Assembly: GCA_013698135.1 (NCBI GenBank)
Contig: JACCVM010000232.1
Location: 1 to 12,565 of the forward strand
From: Euzebyaceae bacterium
GTDB lineage: Bacteria > Actinomycetota > Nitriliruptoria > Euzebyales > Egibacteraceae
DNA: 12,565 nt
Direction: 5' to 3'
Shown: positions 6,374 to 12,565 of the stretch, piece by piece
Layout of the letters: each line of letters starts with the position of its first letter
Numbering within the stretch: position 1 is the first letter of the stretch
Program-made: the position numbers and the translations under genes
Notes under the pieces: model-generated
Database searches by the model: none
What the model was told of the DNA's origin: nothing
What the model saw: the letters and a program-made list of their open reading frames with translations, nothing else

Positions 6374-7540
6374 TCAGTAGGTGGGGATGGACTCGTCGAC
6401 CTCGCGGGCGTAGGCATTGATGCCGCCGCGCAGGCTGCGGACCCGCTTGAAGCCGGCACCTTGCAGTTGCTCGAGGGCCTGCATCGAGCGCATGCCGGAC
6501 TTGCAGTGCAGGACGATGTCCTCGCTGGAGTCCAGCTCCGACAGGTGGCGGTGCAGATCACCTAGGGGCATCAGCTCGGCACCAGGGATGCGGCTGATCT
6601 CGTACTCGTGCGGGTCGCGGACGTCGATGAGGCGAACCCGGTCACGGGCCTCGGCGAGCTCGCGCGGATCGATCTCCAGTCCGCTCAGCGCGGACTCGCC
6701 GGCCTCATGGTCGTTGGCGGGGACGCCGCAGAACTGCTCGTAGTCGATCAGCTCGGTGACGGTCGGGTTCTTGCCGCAGACCGGGCATTCGGGGTCCTTG
6801 TTGACCTTGATGGTCTGCCAGCGGGCCTCCAGCGCGTCGTAGATCTGCATCCGACCGATCAGCGGCTCGCCGATGCCGGTCAGCAGCTTGATCCCCTCCG
6901 TCGCCTGACCGGCGCCGATGGTGGCGCAGATGACACCGAAGACCCCGCCCTCGGCACACGACGGCACCATGCCGGGAGGCGGCGGCTCAGGGAACATGCA
7001 GCGGTAGCAGGGACCGTCCTCGGCGTAGAAGACCGCCAACTGACCGTCGAAGCGGAAGATCGAGCCGTACACGTTCGGCTTGCCGAGCAGGACGCAGGCG
7101 TCGTTGACGAGATAACGGGTCGGGAAGTTGTCGGTCCCGTCGATCACCAGGTCATACGGCCGGATGATCTCCATCGCGTTGTCGCTGGTGAGCGCCGTCT
7201 CGTGGATCTCGACGTTCACGTGCGGATTGATGTCGGCGATGGTCTCGGCGGCCGACACCACTTTGCGCTTGCCGATGTCGGAGGTGCCGTGGATGACCTG
7301 GCGGTGCAGGTTCGACTCGTCGACGACATCGAAGTCGACCAACCCGAGGGTGCCGACACCCGCCGCGGCGAGATACATGGCCAGCGGCGAGCCGAGGCCG
7401 CCGGTCCCCACCAGCAGCACCTTGGCCGCCTTGAGCCTGCCCTGCCCGTCCACGCCAACGTTGGGCATGATCAGGTGGCGGCTGTAGCGCCGGATCTCGT
7501 CGTTAGTCAGCGGGGCTGGATCTTTGATCAACGGTTCCAT
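6374..7540 (-). CDS. moeZ: MoeZ-type adenylyltransferase/sulfurtransferase (ThiF/MoeB plus rhodanese)
   Basis: The 388-residue protein combines an E1-like ThiF/MoeB domain with a C-terminal rhodanese. ATP-binding GTGGLG is at 45-50, with VIDGTDNFPTRYLVNDA at about 132-148. The zinc cysteine pairs are CYRC (178-181) and CPVC (252-255), and a conserved Cys is in VPSCAEGG (195). The rhodanese loop HCKSGMRS (345-352) has the persulfide Cys346, and the end EVDESIPTY is typical of the family. Such proteins adenylate the C-terminal glycine of a ubiquitin-like carrier (MoaD, ThiS, CysO) and transfer sulfur to make a thiocarboxylate. ATG 7540 is chosen because GGAAGG lies about ten bases upstream and the family N-terminus starts here; the frame is open much further upstream but only as a shadow of sufT. 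It follows sufT by 50 bp and is probably co-transcribed. moeB is an alternative symbol. Confidence 0.92.
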   Translation of the reverse strand: MEPLIKDPAPLTNDEIRRYSRHLIMPNVGVDGQGRLKAAKVLLVGTGGLGSPLAMYLAAAGVGTLGLVDFDVVDESNLHRQVIHGTSDIGKRKVVSAAETIADINPHVNVEIHETALTSDNAMEIIRPYDLVIDGTDNFPTRYLVNDACVLLGKPNVYGSIFRFDGQLAVFYAEDGPCYRCMFPEPPPPGMVPSCAEGGVFGVICATIGAGQATEGIKLLTGIGEPLIGRMQIYDALEARWQTIKVNKDPECPVCGKNPTVTELIDYEQFCGVPANDHEAGESALSGLEIDPRELAEARDRVRLIDVRDPHEYEISRIPGAELMPLGDLHRHLSELDSSEDIVLHCKSGMRSMQALEQLQGAGFKRVRSLRGGINAYAREVDESIPTY

Positions 7541-7590
7541 GCCTAGATCAACCTTCCCGAGGCTGCAGTCATTCCGCTTCAAGGACGGCG

Positions 7591-8070
7591 TCAGACGCTG
7601 AACCCCATGGCGCGCAGCTCGTCGCGGGCCTCGTCGGAGATCATGTCGGTCGACCAAGGCGGCGAGAAGGTGAAGTCCACGTCGACGTCGTCGACGCCGG
7701 GAAGCCGCACCAGCACCAGCGAGCACTGCTGATGGATCAGCTCGGTGAGCGGGCATCCCATCGACGTCAAGGTCATGGTCACCGTGACCTTGCCGCCCTC
7801 CTCGGTGCGCGCCTTGTCGACGCCATAGACCAGGCCGAGGTCGACGATGTTGATGCCGATCTCGGGGTCCAGGACGGCCTTGAGGGCCGTGCGGATGGCA
7901 TCGTCGGTGGGCATCCCGTCGGCGTCGAGGGCGACGTCGGCGAAGTCTTGCTTGGCCGCGAACTCGTCCTCGCTCTCCTCGGCAGATCCCCACCCTCCGG
8001 TGGCGCCTGCGGCGCCACCCTCACCCTGGGGCCAGGCACCCCGGTCGGTGGTTTCGGTCGTATCGGTCAT
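7591..8070 (-). CDS. sufT: SufT, DUF59/MIP18-like Fe-S assembly protein
   Basis: The 159-residue protein has a low-complexity Gly/Ala/acidic N-terminal extension (about residues 1-45), then a DUF59 domain: AIRTALKAVLDPEIGINIVD, LGLVYGVD, TLTSMGCPLTE with Cys106, and FTFSPPWSTDMISDEARDEL. DUF59/SufT proteins help Fe-S cluster maturation or delivery, and the gene sits at the end of SUF operons in actinobacteria. I chose ATG 8070, which has GGAGG at 8081-8085 (10-base spacing) and leaves a 28-bp gap after sufU. The in-frame ATG at 8106 would add MSSASTAGGGSA and overlap sufU by 8 bp; AGGAG lies 13 bases before it, so that start is possible but less likely. A strong stem-loop (7999-8019) lies in the 5' coding part. 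Confidence 0.88.
   Translation of the reverse strand: MTDTTETTDRGAWPQGEGGAAGATGGWGSAEESEDEFAAKQDFADVALDADGMPTDDAIRTALKAVLDPEIGINIVDLGLVYGVDKARTEEGGKVTVTMTLTSMGCPLTELIHQQCSLVLVRLPGVDDVDVDFTFSPPWSTDMISDEARDELRAMGFSV
7999..8019 (-). promoter_or_regulatory. Perfect 9-bp stem-loop in the 5' part of sufT
   Basis: GGTGGCGCC (7999-8007), loop TGC, GGCGCCACC (8011-8019) form a perfect GC-rich hairpin about 50-70 nt inside sufT, in codons for the Gly/Ala-rich linker. It could slow translation or stabilise mRNA. It could also be a by-product of Gly-Ala codons (GGC, GCC). Confidence 0.35.
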
Positions 8071-8080
8071 GGCGCTACCG

Positions 8081-8085
8081 CCTCC
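8081..8085 (-). promoter_or_regulatory. Ribosome-binding site deciding the sufT start
   Basis: The minus strand reads GGAGG 10 bases before ATG 8070. It is the strongest Shine-Dalgarno match in the sufU-sufT junction and favours the shorter SufT over the start at 8106. Confidence 0.55.
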
Positions 8086-8098
8086 AGCTGTCGATGCG

Positions 8099-8581
8099 CT
8101 ACTCATGGGTCACTCGATGCTCCTGATTGCCGTCACGGTACGTGCCGATCGCATCCTTCAGGGCCATCCATCCCAGCAGGGCGCACTTCACCCGCACCGG
8201 GAACTTGGCCACACCTTGAAAGGCGACCCCGTCAAGCAGGTCGTCCTCTCGCTTGAGGCCTTCGCCGTGCATCATCAGGCGGAAGGCCTCGCCCAGGTCA
8301 TCGGCGTCGGCCAGCTCGCGACCGGTCACCGCCTCGGTCATCGCCGAGGCACTGGCCATGGAGATCGAGCAGCCGTCGCCGTCGTAGACCACCGCCCCGA
8401 CCCGGGGCGCCGCCGGGTCCGTCGAGTCCACGCGCAGGCGCAGGTCCAGCTCGTCGCCGCACAGCGGGTTGGCATGGTGGACATGCACATCGTGGGGTTC
8501 CAGCTCGCCGGCCCGGTGCCGTGGCTTGCGGTAATGGTCGAGAATGATCTCTTGGTACAGGTCGTCCAGTGGCGAAGACAT
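8099..8581 (-). CDS. sufU: SufU, zinc-dependent sulfur-transfer partner of SufS
   Basis: The 160-residue protein matches SufU length and layout: MSSPLDDLYQEIILDHYRKP at the N-terminus and zinc ligands in NPLCGDE (Cys41, Asp43), GDGCSIS (Cys71) and VKCALLGW (Cys133). It has the SufU-type insertion between the second and third cysteines (about residues 85-118). In Bacillus subtilis, SufU accepts persulfide sulfur from SufS through its zinc site and does not act as a scaffold. It follows sufS by 72 bp. ATG 8581 is preceded by AGGA at 7-base spacing, which supports the start. A 6-bp tandem repeat lies just upstream in the leader. It ends at TAG 8099-8101, 28 bp before the preferred sufT start. 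Confidence 0.95.
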   Translation of the reverse strand: MSSPLDDLYQEIILDHYRKPRHRAGELEPHDVHVHHANPLCGDELDLRLRVDSTDPAAPRVGAVVYDGDGCSISMASASAMTEAVTGRELADADDLGEAFRLMMHGEGLKREDDLLDGVAFQGVAKFPVRVKCALLGWMALKDAIGTYRDGNQEHRVTHE

Positions 8582-8597
8582 CTGCGAGTCCTACCGC

Positions 8598-8621
8598 CTT
8601 CGGCTTCGGCTTCGGCTTCGG
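8598..8621. repeat. Hexanucleotide tandem repeat (CTTCGG)x4 in the sufS-sufU gap
   Basis: Four exact copies of CTTCGG (CCGAAG on the coding strand) run from 8598 to 8621, with a partial fifth unit, between the sufS stop (8654) and sufU start (8581). The array ends about 7 bp before the sufU Shine-Dalgarno sequence. Copy-number change would alter leader length without touching a reading frame. Confidence 0.8.
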
Positions 8622-8653
8622 CTACGGGATGAGATGAACGGCATGCGCAGCAC

Positions 8654-9904
8654 CTAACGGACGAAGAAGCGCTTGGTGGCTTCGATCGCGTCGATCAGCG
8701 CCTGCACCTCGTCGACGCTGTTGTAAACGTAGAACGAGGCGCGAGTCGTAGCGGCCGAGCCCAGCAACCGGACCAGCGGCTTGGCGCAGTGGTGACCGGC
8801 ACGCACCGCGACCCCCTCGCGGTCCATGATCGTACCGATGTCGTGCGGATGCAGCCCCTCCACCGCGAAGCTCACCGCGGCGCCGCGCCCAGACGGGTCC
8901 GTCGGGCCGTGCACCGTGACGCCTTCAACGCTGTTCAGCGCCGGCAAGACGTGCTCCAGCAGCGCCACCTCGTGCGCACGAACCGACTCCATGCCGAGGG
9001 CCGACAGGTAGTCCACGGCGGCGCCAAGGCCAACCGCCTCGGCGATCGGCGGGGTGCCGGCCTCGAACTTGTAGGGCACTTCGTTGAAGGTCGTGCCCTC
9101 CAGGGTGACGTTGGCGATCATCTCGCCGCCGCCGAGGAACGGCGGCATGTCGTCGAGGAGCTCGGGCTTGCCGGCGAGGACGCCTATCCCGGTCGGCCCT
9201 AGCATCTTGTGGCCGGAGAAGCACAAGAAGTCGGCTTCCAAGGCGAGCAGGTCCGTGGGCAGATGCGGCACGCTTTGCGCACCGTCCACCACCACGACCG
9301 CCTCGGAGTTGGCGGCACGCACCCGAGCGGCGAGGTCGGCCACCGGGTTGATGGTGCCGACGACGTTGGACATCGCCGTTACCGTGAACAGCTTCACCCG
9401 GCCCGTGGCGACGATCTCGTCGAAGGCGTCGAGGTCCAGGGTTCCGGCGTCGGGCCCCAAAGCGATGACCGGGATGTAGCGGATCTCGAACCCGGCTCGC
9501 GGCTGCACCAGCTGCCAGGGCACGAGATTGGCGTGGTGCTCCATCTGCGTGGACAACAGGATGTCGCCGTCCCCAAGCCGGTTGGCCGCCAGCGAGTAGG
9601 CCAGGACGTTGAACGCCTCGGTGGCGTTCTTGGTGAACACCACGCCGCGGGGGTCGGCGCGGATGAAGCGGGCGACCTTGCCGCGAGCGTTCTCGTAGGC
9701 CTCGGTGGCCTCCTCGGCCAGCGCATGGACACCCCGGTGCACGTTGGCGTTGGACTGCTCGTAGTAGCGGTCCATCGCGTCGAGCACGGCCTGGGGCTTC
9801 TGCGACGTGGCGGCCGAGTCCAGGTACACCAGCGGCCGCCCGTGCACCTGCCTTTCCAGGATCGGAAAGTCCTTCCGAACCGTCTCCACATCTAGCGCAT
9901 CCAT
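8654..9904 (-). CDS. sufS: SufS, group II cysteine desulfurase
   Basis: The 416-residue PLP enzyme takes sulfur from L-cysteine and releases alanine, feeding SufU and the SufBCD scaffold. Visible features: FPILERQVHGRPLVYLDSAA at the N-terminus, NANVHRGVH (52-60), EHHAN with PLP-stacking histidine (about 123), DGAQSVPH (207-214), PLP lysine in SGHKMLGPTGIG (Lys233), and catalytic Cys373 in RAGHHCAKPL. The RxGHHCA context marks the SufS/CsdA type. ATG 9904 is chosen because GGTGA lies 5 bases upstream and the protein starts close to the family N-terminus. GTG 9916 or 9913 would add at most four residues and sits on top of the AGGGAG sequence. It follows sufC by 100 bp, the longest gap in the operon. 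Confidence 0.95.
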   Translation of the reverse strand: MDALDVETVRKDFPILERQVHGRPLVYLDSAATSQKPQAVLDAMDRYYEQSNANVHRGVHALAEEATEAYENARGKVARFIRADPRGVVFTKNATEAFNVLAYSLAANRLGDGDILLSTQMEHHANLVPWQLVQPRAGFEIRYIPVIALGPDAGTLDLDAFDEIVATGRVKLFTVTAMSNVVGTINPVADLAARVRAANSEAVVVVDGAQSVPHLPTDLLALEADFLCFSGHKMLGPTGIGVLAGKPELLDDMPPFLGGGEMIANVTLEGTTFNEVPYKFEAGTPPIAEAVGLGAAVDYLSALGMESVRAHEVALLEHVLPALNSVEGVTVHGPTDPSGRGAAVSFAVEGLHPHDIGTIMDREGVAVRAGHHCAKPLVRLLGSAATTRASFYVYNSVDEVQALIDAIEATKRFFVR

Positions 9905-9909
9905 CGCGG

Positions 9910-9914
9910 TCACC
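9910..9914 (-). promoter_or_regulatory. Ribosome-binding site deciding the sufS start
   Basis: GGTGA on the minus strand lies 5 bases before ATG 9904. A second candidate, AGGGAG (9916-9921), lies 11 bases before the same ATG. Both suit 9904 better than the GTG codons at 9913 and 9916. Confidence 0.45.
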
Positions 9915-9925
9915 ACTCCCTACGA

Positions 9926-9967
9926 ACCCTGAACGCCCAGGGTAAGGGTCCGCGCCGTCCCCGGCGC
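9926..9967 (-). other. Two stem-loops in the 100-bp sufC-sufS gap
   Basis: The gap (9905-10004) holds two perfect inverted repeats: GCGCCG/CGGCGC (9952-9957 and 9962-9967, 4-nt loop) and ACCCTG/CAGGGT (9926-9931 and 9938-9943, 6-nt loop). No T-run follows either on the minus strand, so they look more like mRNA processing, stability or attenuation elements than full terminators. No promoter could be recognised in the gap. Confidence 0.5.
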
Positions 9968-10004
9968 AGCGTAAAAGGGTGTTTGCGGAGCAGGGGACGC
10001 AAGG

Positions 10005-10745
10005 TCAAGCCGAAACCCGCAGGTGCTCGTAGCCGCCCTCCTCAAGTTCGGCGGCCAGCTCCGGCCCACCGGACTGCACGACCCGCCCGTCGACCATGAC
10101 GTGGACGTGATCGGGGGTGATGTAGCGCAGGATCCGCGTGTAGTGGGTGATGAGCAGCACCCCCAGCTCCGGGCCGCGAAGCCGGTTGATGCCTTCGGCC
10201 ACGACCTTCAGCGCGTCCACGTCCAACCCGGAGTCGGTCTCGTCGAGCACGGCGATCTGCGGCTGCAGCATCGCCATCTGCAGGATCTCGAAGCGCTTCT
10301 TCTCACCGCCGGAGAACCCCTCGTTGACGTTGCGCTGCAAGAAGCGCTCGTCCATCTGCAACGCGGTCATGTGCTCGCGCAGCGATGTCATGAACTGGCG
10401 GACCGGTAGGTCGGTATCCCGGGTGGCGTTGATGGCGGTGCGCAAGAAGTTGGTCAAGCTCACGCCGGGGATCTCGGTCGGATACTGCATCGCCAGGAAC
10501 AGGCCCATCTGGGCGCGCTCGTCAGGCGGCAGCTCGCCGATGTCGGTTCCCCGCAGCAGGACCCGCCCGTCGGTGATGGTGTAGGCGGGATGGCCCATGA
10601 TCGCGTAGGCCAGGGTCGACTTGCCCGAGCCGTTGGGCCCCATCAGGGCGTGGGTCTCCCCCTTGACCACCTCCAGATCGAGGCCTTTGAGGATCTGCTT
10701 GCCCCCGACCTCGACGGTCAGGCCCTTGATCTCCAGCTCTGCCAT
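10005..10745 (-). CDS. sufC: SufC, SUF-complex ABC ATPase
   Basis: The 246-residue soluble ABC ATPase drives conformational change in the SufBCD scaffold in the cytoplasm. Walker A GPNGSGKST is at 36-44, then the Q-loop region (FLAMQYPTEIPGVS), signature FSGGEKKRFEILQMAML, Walker B IAVLDETDSGLD and the H-loop LLITHY. The DETDSGLD form is characteristic of SufC. No membrane segment is present and length is normal (about 250). ATG 10745 has GGAG eight bases upstream and starts 16 bp after the Rieske gene stop; the reading frame stays open further upstream only as a shadow of the Rieske and sufD genes. Confidence 0.96.
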   Translation of the reverse strand: MAELEIKGLTVEVGGKQILKGLDLEVVKGETHALMGPNGSGKSTLAYAIMGHPAYTITDGRVLLRGTDIGELPPDERAQMGLFLAMQYPTEIPGVSLTNFLRTAINATRDTDLPVRQFMTSLREHMTALQMDERFLQRNVNEGFSGGEKKRFEILQMAMLQPQIAVLDETDSGLDVDALKVVAEGINRLRGPELGVLLITHYTRILRYITPDHVHVMVDGRVVQSGGPELAAELEEGGYEHLRVSA

Positions 10746-10761
10746 GTTGTCGTCTCCGTTT

Positions 10762-11121
10762 TCAGTGTCGCGGTACGGGTGCGTCGTTGAGCTGCTGGTC
10801 GAGATCCACCCAGACGGCGCCGTCGTCGACCTTGCAGGCGTAGACGGGGATGGGCCGGACCGCCGGCAGGGAGTCGGGACGGCCAGTGTCCAGGTCGAAC
10901 GTCGAGCCGTGCAGGGCACACTCGACCGCGCCGCCCCCGCCAGCGCTGTCCAGGTCGACCCACCCTTCGCACAGCGAGTACTGCTGATGACTGCAGGTGT
11001 CATGGACCGCCTTGACCGTGTCCGGGTCGGTCCGCACCAGGCAGACGGGCTCGGCCAGCTCGGCGAGCCAGGTCGCTCCCACCTGGATCTCATCCAGCGT
11101 GGCCACCTTGACGTAGGCCAT
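10762..11121 (-). CDS. Rieske [2Fe-2S] ferredoxin-like protein of the SUF operon
   Basis: The 119-residue protein has a complete Rieske site: Cys43-x-His45 in DTCSHQQYSL and Cys68-x-x-His71 in VECALHGSTFD, which bind a [2Fe-2S] cluster through two Cys and two His. It resembles the small ferredoxin subunit of non-heme iron oxygenases, and actinobacterial SUF operons commonly carry such a gene between sufD and sufC. It may supply electrons for cluster assembly or be an early cluster recipient; this is inferred from position. The box-1 to box-2 spacing includes a short Gly-rich loop (SAGGGGA, 59-65). Its ATG overlaps the sufD TGA as TGATG, so translation is probably coupled. No oxygenase partner gene is nearby. 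Confidence 0.93.
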   Translation of the reverse strand: MAYVKVATLDEIQVGATWLAELAEPVCLVRTDPDTVKAVHDTCSHQQYSLCEGWVDLDSAGGGGAVECALHGSTFDLDTGRPDSLPAVRPIPVYACKVDDGAVWVDLDQQLNDAPVPRH

Positions 11122-12440
11122 CAGCGTCGCCGCTGGTCCATCAGGGCGGTCGGGCCGAAGCGGATCTCGCGTTCCACCTCGGCCAGGATCACCTCTGCCA
11201 CCCCTGGCAGTTGAATCCGGTCGGTGACCTCGCCGAAGAACCCGAACACCAGCAGGCGTGCCGCCTCCTCGCGGGGGATGCCACGCGATTCCAGATAGAA
11301 CATCTGGATCTCGTCGACCTGCCCCACCGAGGAGTGGTGACCGCAGCGGGCAACGTCGGAGTTGAGGATCTCCAGCACAGGGATCGAGTCGGCCCTGGCC
11401 TTGTCGGTCAGAATCAGGTTGCGGTTCGTCTCGTCGGAGGCCGTCGCCTTGGCGTGCTCCTCGATGCGGATGGTGCCGTAAAAGGTGGCGCGGCTGTCGC
11501 CTTGCAGTGCACCCTTGTACATCAGGTCCGACGTGGTCTGCGAGGCGTTGTGGTGTACCAACGAGCGCATCTCCACCTGCTGGCCCTCGTCGCAGAAGTA
11601 GACGCCGAGCAGTTCGCCGTTGCCGCCGGGGTGATCCAGACGCACATCGGGTCGCAGGTAGACGGTGCGCCCGCCGAGGTTGACTTCCAGGCCCCGGTAG
11701 TCGGCGTTGGAGCCGACCACGCCGGTGTGGGCGGCGATGTGGTCGACGTCGGGTCCCCAATCCTGGGCGTTGACGATGCGAGCGGTCGCGCCCTCGGCGA
11801 CGACGACCTCGACGACCTCGACGACCGTGGCCTGGGCGTCGCCCGAGTGGTCGACATAGAAGTTGGCCTTCGCGTGGGGGCCGAGCACGATCAGCACACG
11901 CGGCAACAGCGTTCCGTCGCCGGCGGCCTGCACGGTGATCGCGACCGGCTCGGTCAGCTCGACGTCGGCCGGCACGTAGACGAACGCTCCGTTGGTGAAG
12001 GCCGCGAGGTTGGCCGCCTCGAACTTGGCGTCGGCGCCGACCACCGTGCCCAGGTGCGCCTGCACCAGTGCCGCGTGCTCGTGGGCGGCGGTCACCAGAT
12101 CGGTGACGATGACCCCTTGCGCCGCCGCCTCGTCGGCCACCATGGCCTGGGCGACGCCGCCATCGACGATCCGCACCTCACCGGCCCGCGCCCCGGCCGC
12201 CCCCGCGACGATGCCCTCCTGCCGCGCGGGAACGGCCGCAGCCTCCAGCAGCACAGGTCGCTCCAGGTGCAGCCGCGAAGGATTGGTGTACCGCCACTCC
12301 TCGTCGCGGCTGTTCGGCCACTCCAGATCGGCGAACGCCTTGAACGCCTCCTGCCGCCGATCCCGCAACCACTCCGGCTCCCCATAGGAGTCAGAGATCG
12401 CGAGCACATCCTCCTCGCTCAATCCCTTGATCGTTACCAC
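11121..12440 (-). CDS. sufD: SufD, Fe-S cluster assembly scaffold subunit
   Basis: The 439-residue protein has the SufD N-terminal helical region (EPEWLRDRRQEAFKAFADLE, EEWRYTNPSRL) and the right-handed beta-helix core with GELLGVYFCDEGQQVEMRSL, HHNASQTTSDLMYKGALQGD and ATASDETNRNLILTDKARAD. It also has CGHHSSVGQVDE (366-377), where His368 aligns with the E. coli SufD His360 that takes part in cluster assembly at the SufB-SufD interface. The C-terminal helices (ESRGIPREEAARLLVFGFFG) are present. SufD pairs with SufB and SufC. Start codon GTG 12440 is preceded by TAGGA with 7-base spacing. It is the first SUF gene visible; sufB should lie upstream but is not in the window. Confidence 0.95.
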   Translation of the reverse strand: MVTIKGLSEEDVLAISDSYGEPEWLRDRRQEAFKAFADLEWPNSRDEEWRYTNPSRLHLERPVLLEAAAVPARQEGIVAGAAGARAGEVRIVDGGVAQAMVADEAAAQGVIVTDLVTAAHEHAALVQAHLGTVVGADAKFEAANLAAFTNGAFVYVPADVELTEPVAITVQAAGDGTLLPRVLIVLGPHAKANFYVDHSGDAQATVVEVVEVVVAEGATARIVNAQDWGPDVDHIAAHTGVVGSNADYRGLEVNLGGRTVYLRPDVRLDHPGGNGELLGVYFCDEGQQVEMRSLVHHNASQTTSDLMYKGALQGDSRATFYGTIRIEEHAKATASDETNRNLILTDKARADSIPVLEILNSDVARCGHHSSVGQVDEIQMFYLESRGIPREEAARLLVFGFFGEVTDRIQLPGVAEVILAEVEREIRFGPTALMDQRRR

Positions 12441-12565
12441 TTCGGTTTCCTAGCTCCTACGAGAGTCGAGATGCCCCGCGCGACGAACAAGTGCAAAGGC
12501 GCACCAACAACGAACCGGCGGTGTCGCGGCGGCGGAGGGCCTTGGAGGGTGGGCGGGTGTAGCGG
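12441..12565. other. Non-coding stretch upstream of sufD
   Basis: All three minus-strand frames were read. None resembles the conserved SufB C-terminus, and each is closed by a stop near the sufD start. The stretch contains the sufD ribosome-binding site (TAGGA near 12447-12451 on the minus strand). I could not identify a convincing promoter or SufR-type operator, and no gene is visible on the plus strand. Confidence 0.5.

Noticed and set aside
6355..6380. Terminator between the helicase tail and moeZ
   Set aside because: Only 12 bp separate the stops, and no stem of useful length or T-run was found.
6608..7546. Long plus-strand ORF antisense to moeZ
   Set aside because: The composition is a shadow of high-GC codon use, and the minus strand encodes a complete conserved MoeZ.
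7541..7993. N-terminal extension of moeZ
   Set aside because: The frame is open, but the sequence overlaps sufT in another frame and is unlike MoeZ; ATG 7540 has a ribosome-binding site.
8598..8621. CRISPR-like repeat
   Set aside because: Units are 6 bp and contiguous with no spacers; it is a simple tandem repeat.
9209..9895. Long plus-strand ORF antisense to sufS
   Set aside because: Gly/Val/His-rich shadow of the conserved sufS gene with no recognisable domain.
10746..11093. N-terminal extension of sufC
   Set aside because: Out-of-frame shadow of the Rieske gene; ATG 10745 gives a normal-length SufC with a ribosome-binding site.

Overview
The window is high-GC DNA that looks actinobacterial. 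The main evidence is a minus-strand SUF iron-sulfur operon in the actinobacterial order (sufD, a small Rieske ferredoxin, sufC, sufS, sufU, sufT) followed by a MoeZ-type E1-like/rhodanese protein. I cannot name a genus from the sequence. No tRNA, rRNA, insertion sequence or CRISPR array was seen.

Left half (1-6361) is a degraded defence-type locus on the + strand. Bases 1-2293 are the remains of a large Eco57I/PglX-like adenine methyltransferase, cut by the left edge. Relative to the family as I know it, it has two internal deletions (near 340 and near 882; the second removes the SAM-binding and NPPY/W catalytic core), a nonsense TGA at 650-652 where the family has Trp, and single-base frameshifts near 1152 and 1572. 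Bases 3032-6361 are a PLD-nuclease/SNF2-helicase fusion gene, nearly full length but broken by about five single-base indels and with DEAH changed to DGAH. Between them, on the opposite strand (2307-2986), lies an intact HigB/HigA-type toxin-antitoxin pair with an ATGA overlap and a candidate operator palindrome just upstream of the toxin start. The methylase plus PLD-helicase pair resembles restriction, DISARM or BREX-like anti-phage systems. The intact addiction module inside the decaying genes is the most interesting arrangement in the window.

Right half (6374-12440, minus strand) is intact. SufD (scaffold), a Rieske [2Fe-2S] protein, SufC (ATPase), SufS (cysteine desulfurase), SufU (zinc sulfur-transfer partner) and SufT (DUF59) form a Fe-S assembly operon. 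moeZ is appended 50 bp downstream and could use SufS-derived sulfur for thiocarboxylate chemistry (inference). sufB is not within the 125 bp upstream of sufD. The operon ends convergently with the decayed helicase, only 12 bp away.

No frame lesion was seen in about 6 kb of SUF DNA, against roughly ten in the left 6 kb. This favours real gene decay over general sequencing error, although local assembly error cannot be excluded.
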